DNA of 64,000 bases from Chelativorans sp. AA-79 (GTDB lineage: Bacteria > Pseudomonadota > Alphaproteobacteria > Rhizobiales > Rhizobiaceae), in NCBI RefSeq assembly GCF_029457495.1, contig NZ_CP120361.1, positions 1,690,001 to 1,754,000 of the forward strand, given 5' to 3'. Position numbers and translations under genes: made by a program. A model generated the notes under the pieces. That model had not been told where the DNA came from and did no database searches. It worked only from the letters and a program-made list of their open reading frames with translations. Every line of letters starts with the position of its first letter. Position 1 is the first letter of the stretch. Below, in pieces: positions 44,501-52,846 of the stretch.

Positions 44501-45493
44501 CTACTTCACCGGCACGGCTTCCCCGTCCCCGTCGGCAACCACCGTCTCGTTCGGAGTTCCGCAGTACAAACGCATGATGATGTCCTGGTCATAGTTGCCG
44601 AAGCCGCGGCCGAAGATATTGACGCCCCCTGGGTTCTGCGCGTGTTCCTCGATTCCGACACGCATGCGGATCGAATGGTGCTCATCAATGGCCAGATCCG
44701 ACAGAGCAACGCCGGATACGTTGGTGCCGTCGATGAAGCAGCCGCGGTCGGTAATCCGCCAGGTTTTCAACTTTCCGTACTGCGAGCCCTCCAGCTTCCA
44801 CCAGCGCGGCGTGTAGGCTCCGTGGCGGTCCCCGTAGTCGCCCGGCGAAGTCCACGTCCCGACCATCACGTCATTGACCCACAGACTGATGTCGGAGGGC
44901 CAGTCCTCGTTGGTTCCGGGAACCTCGGACGAGAGTTCCATCGAAAATTCGAGCGCCGCAACCGGCGTGCCGCGGACCTTTGCGTTGTTGGGGAACTTGT
45001 ATTCGACATAACCTCGCTCGAACCAGATCAAAGCCGCCTTCATTCGGCCGGGGTCGAGGAAGAAATCCGGCACATCCAGAAGCCCGATCACGCCCTCGGT
45101 CGAGCAAAGACCGCAAGGGGCGGACACGCTGCAGCTCGTGTAGAGGCCGAGCGGCATGGCGACCTCGATGACGCTGTCGTCCCTTCGGTCATCGTCCGTA
45201 AAGCGCAATACAATCTCGTCATAGCGCGCGGAGCAGATCTTCTGGTGGCCTCGGCTCGCCTTGATCGATTTCGTCGTGATGAGCCGCGCCCCTTCCAGGA
45301 TCTGCACGTTCGTAGCAACCGTTGACTGCGGAAGATCAAGCGCCCGGGCTATCTCATTGACATTGAGGGGACCGCTACGGTGCAGTAGCCGGAGAATATC
45401 GATACGCATCGGGGAGGCGAGGCCTTTGATCGCTTCCGTATTGTGGTCGGGATGGACGGTGAGAAAGTTTCGTCTGACACTGGTGTCGCTCAT
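44501..45493 (-). CDS. ArsR/winged-helix regulator with large C-terminal domain
   Basis: This is 330 residues from ATG 45493 (MSDTSVRRNFLTVHPDHNTE). An ArsR-type winged helix occupies about residues 20-90 (KGLASPMRIDILRLLHRSGP, IARALDLPQSTVATNVQILE, GARLITTK). The remaining about 230 residues form an unassigned domain with a Cys group SCSVSAPCGLC and Trp-rich segments (SDISLWVNDVMVGTWTSPGD). Regulators of this shape sit near plant-polysaccharide operons, so a sugar-sensing C-terminus is plausible. It is adjacent to the ABC/GH51 operon, on the same strand and upstream of it. Confidence 0.85.
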   Translation of the reverse strand: MSDTSVRRNFLTVHPDHNTEAIKGLASPMRIDILRLLHRSGPLNVNEIARALDLPQSTVATNVQILEGARLITTKSIKASRGHQKICSARYDEIVLRFTDDDRRDDSVIEVAMPLGLYTSCSVSAPCGLCSTEGVIGLLDVPDFFLDPGRMKAALIWFERGYVEYKFPNNAKVRGTPVAALEFSMELSSEVPGTNEDWPSDISLWVNDVMVGTWTSPGDYGDRHGAYTPRWWKLEGSQYGKLKTWRITDRGCFIDGTNVSGVALSDLAIDEHHSIRMRVGIEEHAQNPGGVNIFGRGFGNYDQDIIMRLYCGTPNETVVADGDGEAVPVK

Positions 45494-45526
45494 GGAATTC
45501 GCTCTTTTGCCCAATTAGCGGAATTA

Positions 45527-45543
45527 TATCAGTTGCTTTGATA
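45527..45543. promoter_or_regulatory. Palindromic operator upstream of the ArsR-like regulator
   Basis: TATCAGTTGCTTTGATA is a TATCA-N7-TGATA palindrome, extended to ATATCA/TGATAT. It is located 34-50 bases before the regulator ATG and is identical in arm sequence and spacing to 44471-44487. This is probably the binding site for autoregulation. Confidence 0.7.
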
Positions 45544-45740
45544 TTCTCCAGTTCGGGCTCTGCGTTTCATTGTTGTGATCGGAGACTTGAACACCCTTCC
45601 GCTTCCGGATTGCCGACGAAGCGTATCGGCGATCGCCGTCGGCTACGGCAGACCCTCGGTGTTCACAGCAACTCTCCGCCGAGTGACTGGCTGGAAGTTC
45701 ACGGTTTCCGCGTCGGTTCCGAATCTCGCCCTCCAAGTCA

Positions 45741-45850
45741 TGCCGCCGAAATATTGCGACAGGCGCCGCAACCCGGCGACGGCGACCGCCGTGTCGAAGG
45801 GCTACATCCAACGTGTCCAGTGCGAGCCACGAGCCCGACGCTTGCCGGCG
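45741..45850 (+). repeat. Diverged direct repeat, copy A
   Basis: The block beginning with GCCGAAATATTGCGACAG and running through CCGCAACCCGGCGACGGC to GTCCAGTGCGAGCCACGAGC aligns with 47891-48003 along its whole length, with few gaps. By eye about three bases in four agree. It lies about 270 bases before an SDR gene. It may be a duplicated promoter region. Confidence 0.6.
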
Positions 45851-46119
45851 CTGCGTTTCCGCGCGGCGGAACTTGCTGCAGGCACTATTTCTCCCGAATG
45901 GAGGGCATATGCATAAAAACAAGCGCGGCAGATCACCGGGGTCGATCAGCAATCCGCTTTCACATCGCAAGCAAATTGGCGGCGGCGAGCATGATCCTCC
46001 TGGTCGGTCCGCGCGACCTGGGACGGGGAGAGGAGGCTGCCAGCGCGACCGAGGGAGACGCGCACACCACGCGGGTACGCAACCCGTCGAGAAGGGTGCC
46101 CGAGAAGGGAGAGACAGGC

Positions 46120-46881
46120 ATGAAGATCATCGGCAACACAATGCTCTTCACGGGAGGCAGCTCGGGACTTGGCCGCGCGCTTGCGCGGCGCTTTCACGAC
46201 ATCGGAAATGACGTGATCGTTACGGGCCGCTGCACTGCGGGGCTTGACGAGACCGTAGCCGGACGCAGTCGCATGACCGCCTACCATCTCGAATTTACCG
46301 ATGCAGCCGCTATCGAGAGATTCGCGCGGCGGGTCGCGGCCGAACATCCGCGGCTCAACGTCCTGTTCAACAATGCCGGCATCATGCGGCGCGAGGACCT
46401 GACGATGGAACGGGACCTTTATGACGCTGAGAAGATGATCAAGGTGAACCTGCTCGGTCCCATACGGTTCACGAATGCGCTGATCTCGCACCTCACGCAC
46501 CAGGCCGATGCCGCGATCGTCAACATCTCGTCTGGCCACGCCTTCGTGCCGCTCACGGTCACACCCACCTATTCGGCCACCAAGGCTGCTCTGCACTCCT
46601 ATTCCGTTTCATTGCGTGAGCAGCTGAGGGGCAAAGTCGAGGTGATCGAACTCGTGCCGCCTGCTTTGCGCACCGAGTTGATGCCTCATCAGTCACTGCG
46701 CGCCGACTGCATGCAGGTCGATCAATTCGTGGAGGAGGCAATGCATCTCTTTCGCCGGCAGCCGACGCCGCCCGAGATCCTCGTCGAGCGCGTCAGGTTT
46801 TTGCGCGACGCGGAGGCTGAGAACCGGTTCAAGCGCGCTCTCGCGGCCGTCACTCTCGCGGAAGAGGAGCAATTGTACTGA
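46120..46881 (+). CDS. DltE-type short-chain dehydrogenase
   Basis: This is 253 residues from ATG 46120 (MKIIGNTMLFTGGSSGLGRA) after GGGAGAGACAGG. It has cofactor loop TGGSSGLG, NNAGIMRREDLT, SSGHAF and catalytic YSATK. It closely resembles the SDR at 50669, sharing NNAGIMRREDLT, LLGPIRxTNALI and a C-terminal PTPxEILVERVxFLR block, so the two are paralogues. The substrate is unknown. An AraC-type gene follows 77 bases later and may regulate it. Confidence 0.9.
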   Translation: MKIIGNTMLFTGGSSGLGRALARRFHDIGNDVIVTGRCTAGLDETVAGRSRMTAYHLEFTDAAAIERFARRVAAEHPRLNVLFNNAGIMRREDLTMERDLYDAEKMIKVNLLGPIRFTNALISHLTHQADAAIVNISSGHAFVPLTVTPTYSATKAALHSYSVSLREQLRGKVEVIELVPPALRTELMPHQSLRADCMQVDQFVEEAMHLFRRQPTPPEILVERVRFLRDAEAENRFKRALAAVTLAEEEQLY

Positions 46882-46958
46882 GGTCTTTTCCATTTTAGGG
46901 GTGATGGAGGATTGCCTCCTGCTACTGTAAGAGAACAGAATGCGATCGAGGCACCATC

Positions 46959-47870
46959 ATGCCCGAAGATCCGAAGATTACCGAAAACCAGCGCGACGGC
47001 ATCTCGGCGATCACCGAGATGGAACGCATTCTCGACACGCCGCCGGACCTCGCTCCGGCGATTCTCCGCGGCGACACACGCCTCACACGTCGCTGGCGGC
47101 ATGGCGCGCTGCATGATGCGCTTCCGGCGATGAGCGGTCATGTCGTGATGACGTACTACTCACAGCCACAGGATATCACGTGGCAGATGGGCCGTCAGCG
47201 GACCGTCGCCACCACGCGCTCCGGTACGATCACACTCATTCCCGACGGCACCGAAGGACGTTGGGACATTTCCGGCGGCATCGAAGTCTCGCATGTCTAT
47301 CTCACCCCGGAGCGGCTCCAGTCGTGCGCGGATCCACTCACGGACGGCAAGCCCGTGGAATTGCTCGGGCGGGTGGGGTTCGATGATCCCACATCCGCGC
47401 GGATCCTCGAGCTTCTGGCCCGTGAGGCCGCCACGGACGACGCCTCCTCTCGATTGTTCGTGGAGCAGGCGCTCGATCTCCTCTGCACGCAGCTTGTTCG
47501 CGGCCACTCGAGCTTCCAAACACTGGCACCGCCAGCGCCCAGGCGTGGGCTGGCCGATTGGCAGGTTCGCCGCGTGACCACCTATATGCGGGACAATCTC
47601 GGCGAGGAGGTCGGCCTTAACGAGCTGGCCGCGATTGCCGGCTTGAGCCGGTATCATTTCTGCACGGCGTTCCGCCTCGCGACTGGCCAGTCTCCACACG
47701 AGTGGCTGACGCGAGAACGCATCGAGCGCGCCCGCGCCATGCTTGCCGTGTCCAACGCGCCAATTACTGAAGTCGCGCTCTCCGTCGGTTACAGTACCCC
47801 TTCAGCGTTCGCCGCAGCCTTCCGCCGGTTGACCGGGCAGACGCCCACGGAATTCCGCCGTCAGCTCTGA
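46959..47870 (+). CDS. AraC-family regulator
   Basis: This is 303 residues. The N-terminal part (about 1-190) has SQPQDITWQMGRQRTVATTR and ISGGIEVSHVYLTPERLQSC, a cupin-like sensing domain. Two helix-turn-helix motifs lie in the last 100 residues (VGLNELAAIAGLSRYHFCTA, ITEVALSVGYSTPSAFAAAF, RRLTGQTPTEFRRQL). It lies just after an SDR gene and before a small secreted protein gene, on the same strand. Confidence 0.93.
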   Translation: MPEDPKITENQRDGISAITEMERILDTPPDLAPAILRGDTRLTRRWRHGALHDALPAMSGHVVMTYYSQPQDITWQMGRQRTVATTRSGTITLIPDGTEGRWDISGGIEVSHVYLTPERLQSCADPLTDGKPVELLGRVGFDDPTSARILELLAREAATDDASSRLFVEQALDLLCTQLVRGHSSFQTLAPPAPRRGLADWQVRRVTTYMRDNLGEEVGLNELAAIAGLSRYHFCTAFRLATGQSPHEWLTRERIERARAMLAVSNAPITEVALSVGYSTPSAFAAAFRRLTGQTPTEFRRQL

Positions 47871-47890
47871 ATTTCTCCTCTCGAAATCAC

Positions 47891-48003
47891 ATGGCCGAAA
47901 CGTCGCGACAGTCGCCGCAACCCTGCGACGGCGGGCGGTCGCGTGAAGCACTACAACCAACCTGTCCAATGTGAGCTACGAGCGCGACACCTTCCAGCGC
48001 TTC
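47891..48003 (+). repeat. Diverged direct repeat, copy B
   Basis: The block GCCGAAACGTCGCGACAG to GTCCAATGTGAGCTACGAGC is aligned with 45741-45850. It stands 81 bases upstream of the small secreted protein gene, in the same orientation as copy A relative to its downstream gene. Confidence 0.6.
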
Positions 48004-48083
48004 CACCTCACGGGATCGCGCTTGAGTGTTCATCGCTCGTCGAACTCGGACGCCTTCAACCTCGACACTGAAAGGAAACCATT

Positions 48084-48443
48084 ATGCGTAAGATCATGCC
48101 CGTCACTTCGACCCTCGTTGTATTGCTTTGGGCAGGCTCTGCCCTTGCCAGTAACGATTCCCCGCACCAGACACCGCAGGTGAGTGCGCCGGCGTTCCAG
48201 GCCAGCTCCAACGTCGCGCCTGGATTCTCCGCCGCGAACAGCTTTGGCCCGAGCGACCAAGACGACCTGCCGACGTCGCTCAGCCGCCGGCAGTTCGGTG
48301 GCATCGATGCCGGGGCCGCTACCCCCAGCACCTTCGGCTATCCCGTTGGCACGCAGATCGGTCGCACGGACCGGGTGTACAGGGGATACAACGCCTCGGA
48401 TGACTTCGGCATCAGCGATCAGAACGACCTGCCGGTTCGGTAG
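48084..48443 (+). CDS. Small secreted protein with internal repeat, unknown function
   Basis: This is 119 residues with a signal peptide (MRKIMPVTSTLVVLLWAGSA, cut after LA). The mature part contains two similar units, FGPSDQDDLPT near residue 53 and FGISDQNDLPV at the very end, separated by a Gly/Thr-rich stretch. There are no Cys residues. I recognise no family. The gene lies between two AraC genes; the upstream repeat copy B may carry its promoter. Confidence 0.7.
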   Translation: MRKIMPVTSTLVVLLWAGSALASNDSPHQTPQVSAPAFQASSNVAPGFSAANSFGPSDQDDLPTSLSRRQFGGIDAGAATPSTFGYPVGTQIGRTDRVYRGYNASDDFGISDQNDLPVR

Positions 48444-48685
48444 CTCTGATGCCGAGATGTTTCATCTCCAGCACCGGGTGGGGAGGGTGACGCCGTTGCC
48501 CTCCCCACGTGCACATTCCAGAACCACGCACGCGCTGCGATACATTAGGATTCGCGTCCGGTCCCGCCGGCCGATTTTGGCGGACAGCGCGACCATGCCC
48601 TCGCCACGATCGGCAGCAGCCAGGTCCGTGCTCATCGCGAAGAAATGGCCGGGATTCTCAACACCGTCTGAGGTGTCGTGAGAGG

Positions 48686-49621
48686 TTATGCGGCGTTCGC
48701 CTGTTCTGCCTGAAGCAGCCCCTCCGCGCCGTTCCCTGACGTTTCTCGAAAGCGAAGGACGGAACGCTTGGGCGAGGCCTTGAAGAGACGGCCATATTCG
48801 CGGGTGAACTGCGAGACGCTTTCATACCCCACCTCGAATGCCGCGCTGCTTGCCGAAAAGCCCTCTTCCAGCATCAGGCGGCGGGCTTCGATGAGGCGAA
48901 GCCGCTTTTGATACTGCCCCGGCGTCAGCGAGGTCATGTGCCTGAAATGCTTGTAAAAGGCGGTGAGGCTCATCGCGGCGGCCGTCGCCAGGCGCTCGAC
49001 GGGTATGCGCGATCGATATTCCTCCCTCAGGATCGCGATGGCCGCCGCCAGGCGACTCTCGTGGCCGTCGGGGGCGGCGAGGGCCCGCAGGGCCCTGCCG
49101 TGCTGTCCGGAGAGAAGCCAATAATGCAGCTCCCGCATAATCCCGGGGCGCAGCAGCGGCATCGCATCGGGCCTGTCGATCAGCTGCATCAGCCGCATTG
49201 CGCAATCCAGAACCGCGTCGTTCGTGTGTTCGGAGAACAAGGTGCGTATCTCCGAAGGACGCTGCGCGCGCGAGTCGCCCAGATGCGCTGCGAGTTCGCG
49301 CAGGGTCGCCATTTCCAGTTCGACAGCGATCGCTATGTAGGGCTCGTCCGGGCTCGCCTGCACGATCCGGCCCACGACCGGCATGTCAGCGCTCACGATC
49401 ACCGACTGCCCCGCGAAGAAGACGTGCTGCTCCCGTCCCACGGTCATGCGTTTGGCGCCCTGCAGAACGAGGCAAACCAGCGGGCGGTAGATCGAATGCA
49501 GATCGCCGGGCGGTGATTCGACACACATCATGCGCAGGCCCGGCACCGGCGTCAGCGCCAGCCCCTCGTTGTTTGCATGGTGAGCCGCGTAGTTGCGAAC
49601 GACATCCTTGAGCGCATCCAT
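48686..49621 (-). CDS. AraC-family regulator with AraC_N (cupin) domain
   Basis: This is 311 residues. The N-terminal domain shows SIYRPLVCLVLQGAKRMTVG and FAGQSVIVSADMPVVGRIVQ, the usual AraC_N type found beside SDR genes. The C-terminal double helix-turn-helix includes VERLATAAAMSLTAFYKHFR and ASSAAFEVGYESVSQFTREY. It is divergent from the Tat-signal SDR gene at 49790 and is its likely regulator. The 168-base intergenic region contains a direct repeat suited to AraC binding. Confidence 0.93.
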   Translation of the reverse strand: MDALKDVVRNYAAHHANNEGLALTPVPGLRMMCVESPPGDLHSIYRPLVCLVLQGAKRMTVGREQHVFFAGQSVIVSADMPVVGRIVQASPDEPYIAIAVELEMATLRELAAHLGDSRAQRPSEIRTLFSEHTNDAVLDCAMRLMQLIDRPDAMPLLRPGIMRELHYWLLSGQHGRALRALAAPDGHESRLAAAIAILREEYRSRIPVERLATAAAMSLTAFYKHFRHMTSLTPGQYQKRLRLIEARRLMLEEGFSASSAAFEVGYESVSQFTREYGRLFKASPKRSVLRFRETSGNGAEGLLQAEQANAA

Positions 49622-49690
49622 GGGATCTCTCCTGTAACCGCAACGACCCTAGCACGCGCGCGAGCAAATATCACCCGACCTGCAGGATCC

Positions 49691-49717
49691 GGCAAGTTTT
49701 GCGCATGCTTTGGCAAG
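49691..49717. promoter_or_regulatory. Direct repeat, candidate AraC-type binding site
   Basis: GGCAAG occurs at 49691-49696 and again at 49712-49717, exactly 21 bases apart (two helical turns), with a related GGCAAAAG at 49752. The two half sites lie between the divergent AraC and SDR genes. Direct repeats with this period are usual for AraC-family proteins. Confidence 0.5.
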
Positions 49718-49789
49718 CCCCGACACGCCCATGGGCGGTATGTGAGGTTGTGGCAAAAGCCAATTCTCTCGATGAGGAAGGAGACGACA

Positions 49790-50641
49790 ATGTCTGAACA
49801 AAACAAGCTACCGAGACGGACGGTGCTGGCGGGTGTTGCGATCGGCTCCGCCGCACTCGCCATGGGGGCCGCGCACGCTCAAACGACCAGCCCGATTCCG
49901 GCGCCGACGACGAACGGCAAAGTCGCCCTGGTGACCGGCTCTTCAAGGGGCATCGGTGCGGCGACCGCCAAGCGTCTCGCCCGCGACGGATATGCCGTAA
50001 CCGTCAATTGCGAGAAGAACCGCGATCTTGCGGCGGCGGTTGCGGGAGAGATCGAGGCTGCGGGCGGCCGCGCCATCTGGGTGCAGGCCGATGTCAGCGA
50101 TCCAGCCGCCGTGCAACGCCTGTTCGATGAGAACGAGCGCGCCTTCGGCGGCGTCGACGTGGTGGTGAGCAATGCCGGCATCATGAACCTCGCTTCTTTC
50201 AGCGACATGAGCGACGCCGATTTCAGCCGCATGGTCGACGTCAACCAGAAGGGCAGCTTCTTCGTGCTGCGGGAGGCGGCGCGGCGGGTACGCGACGGCG
50301 GCCGCATCATCGCGCTCTCGTCGAGCATCATACAGCTGCGTACCCCGACCTACGGACCTTACGCCGCCACCAAGGCCGCGCAGGGGCTCTTTGCCAGCGT
50401 TCTCGCCAAGGAGCTCGAAGGCCGGATGATCTCGGTGAATGCCATGGCGCCGGGCGTCGTCAACACGACGCTCTTCACCGACGGCAAGACGCCGGAGCAG
50501 ATCGCCGGCTTCGCCGCCCGCACGCCGCATGGCCGCATCGGCGAACCAGAAGACATTGCCGAAGCGATCGCAGCACTCTGCAGCGGCGACGGCACCTGGA
50601 TCAACGGACAGACGGTCTTCGCCAATGGCGGCATCGTCTGA
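49790..50641 (+). CDS. SDR with N-terminal twin-arginine-like signal
   Basis: This is 283 residues from ATG 49790 after GAGGAAGGAGA. The first about 31 residues read as a Tat-type signal: MSEQNKLPRRTVLAGVAIGS, then AAHAQ. The SDR body follows with TGSSRGIG, SNAGIMNLA, SSSIIQ and catalytic YAATK. SDRs are normally cytosolic, so export of a folded, cofactor-loaded enzyme would be unusual. The RR is preceded by Pro and followed by TVL, a reasonable but not perfect match. It forms a pair with the SDR 27 bases downstream. Confidence 0.88.
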   Translation: MSEQNKLPRRTVLAGVAIGSAALAMGAAHAQTTSPIPAPTTNGKVALVTGSSRGIGAATAKRLARDGYAVTVNCEKNRDLAAAVAGEIEAAGGRAIWVQADVSDPAAVQRLFDENERAFGGVDVVVSNAGIMNLASFSDMSDADFSRMVDVNQKGSFFVLREAARRVRDGGRIIALSSSIIQLRTPTYGPYAATKAAQGLFASVLAKELEGRMISVNAMAPGVVNTTLFTDGKTPEQIAGFAARTPHGRIGEPEDIAEAIAALCSGDGTWINGQTVFANGGIV

Positions 50642-50668
50642 TCCCTTTTGCAACAAGGAGCAAAGCCC

Positions 50669-51412
50669 ATGAAAACAACAGGAAACACCATCCTCATCAC
50701 CGGCGGCGGATCCGGAATCGGTCGGGAGCTGGCGCAGCACTTCTTCGAGCTCGGCAACACGGTGATCGTCGCCGGCCGCCGCATGGAGACGCTGGTGGAG
50801 ACCATCGCCGGACGGGATCGCATGCACGCGATGATCCTCGACGTCGAGGACCCGAAAGCGATCAGCGATTTTGCCCGGCGCGTGACCGCCGAGTATCCGG
50901 CGCTCAATGTCCTGATCAACAACGCCGGCATCATGCGCCGCGAGGATCTGACCAGGTCCCGCGATCTGCGCGATGCGGAAGAGACTGTTGTCACCAACCT
51001 GCTCGGGCCGATCCGACTCACCAACGCGCTGATCGATCATCTCCGAGGCCAGCCAAACGCCGCGATCGTCAACGTCACGTCGGGCCTCGCTTTCGTGCCG
51101 CTCAGCAGCACGCCAACCTACAACGCGACCAAGGCGGCAATCCACTCCTACACGGTCTCGCTGCGCCAGCAGCTCAAAGACAAGGTGGAGGTGATCGAGC
51201 TTGCGCCGCCTGCAGTTCGAACCGAGCTTACCCCCGGCCAGTCGGCGCGCGAGGAGTATATGCCCCTCGACGCGTTCATCGACGAGGCCATGGCGCTCTT
51301 TCAGAAGCAGCCGACGCCCAAGGAGATCCTGGTGGAGCGCGTGGGCTTCCTGCGCTGGGCGGAGCGAGAAGGCCGCTTTGATCACGCGGTGGAGACGCTC
51401 AGCGCCCACTGA
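50669..51412 (+). CDS. DltE-type short-chain dehydrogenase
   Basis: This is 247 residues from ATG 50669 (MKTTGNTILITGGGSGIGRE) after AAGGAG. It has cofactor loop TGGGSGIG, NNAGIMRREDLT, TSGLAF and catalytic YNATK. It is a paralogue of the SDR at 46120, co-transcribed with the Tat-signal SDR and followed by a strong terminator. Confidence 0.92.
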   Translation: MKTTGNTILITGGGSGIGRELAQHFFELGNTVIVAGRRMETLVETIAGRDRMHAMILDVEDPKAISDFARRVTAEYPALNVLINNAGIMRREDLTRSRDLRDAEETVVTNLLGPIRLTNALIDHLRGQPNAAIVNVTSGLAFVPLSSTPTYNATKAAIHSYTVSLRQQLKDKVEVIELAPPAVRTELTPGQSAREEYMPLDAFIDEAMALFQKQPTPKEILVERVGFLRWAEREGRFDHAVETLSAH

Positions 51413-51482
51413 ACGACGCCGTCGTTCAGTTGCTCGCGTAAACCGTCGGAGCCGCGCAACGGGATTTCCGGTTGCGCGGCTC
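51408..51482 (+). terminator. Two tandem hairpins ending the SDR operon
   Basis: The first hairpin, 51408-51430, includes the stop codon: ACTGAACGA pairs with TCGTTCAGT around CGCCG. The second, 51449-51482, is a perfect 12-pair stem (GAGCCGCGCAAC with GTTGCGCGGCTC) with a 10-base loop, followed by the T-rich tgctttcgtttgcttcc. The second is a good intrinsic terminator. Confidence 0.8.
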
Positions 51483-51550
51483 TGCTTTCGTTTGCTTCCA
51501 ATTGAGCCAGTCTAACGCCGTGCTGCAGTCGATACTGCCGCGCAACGCGA

Positions 51551-51988
51551 TCATCGGCTGCGATAGAGGATCATCCCGGCATGGTGCAGGACGCCGTCGA
51601 TGAAATCGCCGTCGGCCGTGAAGCCCGTGTCGTCCCAGTATTCGATATGGTCGCCGGTAATCTCGTAGCGGCCTTCATAGGCGCGCTCACGATTGCCGCG
51701 CGCCTCGACATAACGGCCGTTCGGCAGGAGCTCGTGGCGGATGTGGCCATCACCGGTTACCCACATGCCGATATAGGGATGGCTGGCGGCTTCCCGGGTC
51801 ACTTCCGGTCCTCCGCCGTCTCGAAAAAAGGGGCGATTTCCGTTCCCAGTCAACGCGTCCGTGCCGCTTTGAAGTTCGAGGGGCGCCTTCGCACCTTCTT
51901 GCTCGCGGACGTTCTCCTGTCCGGAAAGGGGACCGGCATCGGCAACGAGCACCAGGCCGGCGGCAAGGACAGTCGTGTGACGTTTCAT
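51551..51988 (-). CDS. Secreted protein of the Agrobacterium Atu4866 family
   Basis: This is 145 residues with a signal peptide (MKRHTTVLAAGLVLVADAGP). The C-terminal about 80 residues match the Atu4866 fold: YIGMWVTGDGHIRHELLPNG, EGRYEITGDHIEYWDDTGFT and DFIDGVLHHAGMILYRSR. The family is a small beta-barrel of unknown function, common in Rhizobiales beside SDR genes. It lies 29 bases after the SDR at 52018-52740 on the same strand. Confidence 0.85.
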   Translation of the reverse strand: MKRHTTVLAAGLVLVADAGPLSGQENVREQEGAKAPLELQSGTDALTGNGNRPFFRDGGGPEVTREAASHPYIGMWVTGDGHIRHELLPNGRYVEARGNRERAYEGRYEITGDHIEYWDDTGFTADGDFIDGVLHHAGMILYRSR

Positions 51989-52017
51989 GTGTGGATTCCT
52001 TCTCGGGTCGGATTGGT

Positions 52018-52740
52018 TCAGTTGGGAGACGCCGTCGGCCGGATGGTGATCTCGCTGGTGTCGACGGTTTCCGGCGCCTCGATGATCTGCCGCACGGCCA
52101 GGGCGATGTCGGCGGGCTTGAGCGCGATGCGCCGCCATTCCTCCATGGCTTTCGCGGTTTCCGGATCGGTGATGGTCGAAGCGAGTTCGGATTCGACGAC
52201 GCCCGGATTCACGCAGGTCACGCGGATGCGATCGCTCTCCTGGCGCAAACCTTCGGAGATGGCCCGCACGGCGAATTTGGTCGCGTAATAAACGGCGGCC
52301 GTGGGAACGACGCGGTGCGCGCCGATCGACGCGATGTTGATGATCTGGCCGGATTCCTGCCGCTCCATCGCCGGCAGCACGGCGCCGATGCCCCACAGCA
52401 CGCCCTTGATGTTGACGTCGACCATCCGTTCCCATTCGTCCAGCTTCAGGGCGCCAAGGGGCGAGAGCGGCATTATGCCGGCATTGTTGATGAGTACGTC
52501 GATGCGTCCCCAGCGCTCAACGGCCCTGTTCGCAAAGGCCGCCATGGCGTCCCGGTCCGTGACGTCGAGCGCCATGGCTTCGGCGGTGCCGCCGACTTCG
52601 TTGATTCCCGCCGCCAACGCCTCGATCCGGTCGAGGCGCCGCGCGCCCAGCAGGATATGCGCTCCTGCAGCACCCAGTTCCCGCGCGAGTCCGGCCCCGA
52701 TGCCGCTGGATGCGCCTGTGATCAATATGACCTTGTCCAT
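52018..52740 (-). CDS. Short-chain dehydrogenase/reductase
   Basis: This is 240 residues. The start is set at ATG 52740 (MDKVILITGASSGIGAGLAR), because GGAGACAGG lies just upstream; ATG 52752 lacks a site. It has cofactor loop TGASSGIG, NNAGIMPLSPLG, ASIGAH and catalytic YYATK. It is divergent from the LysR gene at 52847 and forms an operon with the Atu4866-type gene. The substrate is unknown. Confidence 0.92.
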   Translation of the reverse strand: MDKVILITGASSGIGAGLARELGAAGAHILLGARRLDRIEALAAGINEVGGTAEAMALDVTDRDAMAAFANRAVERWGRIDVLINNAGIMPLSPLGALKLDEWERMVDVNIKGVLWGIGAVLPAMERQESGQIINIASIGAHRVVPTAAVYYATKFAVRAISEGLRQESDRIRVTCVNPGVVESELASTITDPETAKAMEEWRRIALKPADIALAVRQIIEAPETVDTSEITIRPTASPN

Positions 52741-52846
52741 TCCTGTCTCCATTCAATTGAGAGGGTCTGACACGACAGAGCTAGGCAAAGGGCATTGTCG
52801 CCGGTATCCTCTCATTCCTAACCTCAATGGTTAGCTCCGAGCGACA

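Larger units (their letters stand above)
45494..46119. other. Long intergenic region with an operator copy and a diverged repeat
   Basis: This is 626 bases without a supported gene. It holds the second TATCA-N7-TGATA palindrome (45527-45543), and further right a block (45741-45850) that reappears in diverged form at 47891-48003. The plus-strand frame open from 45538 into the SDR has no family resemblance before 46120. Confidence 0.5.
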
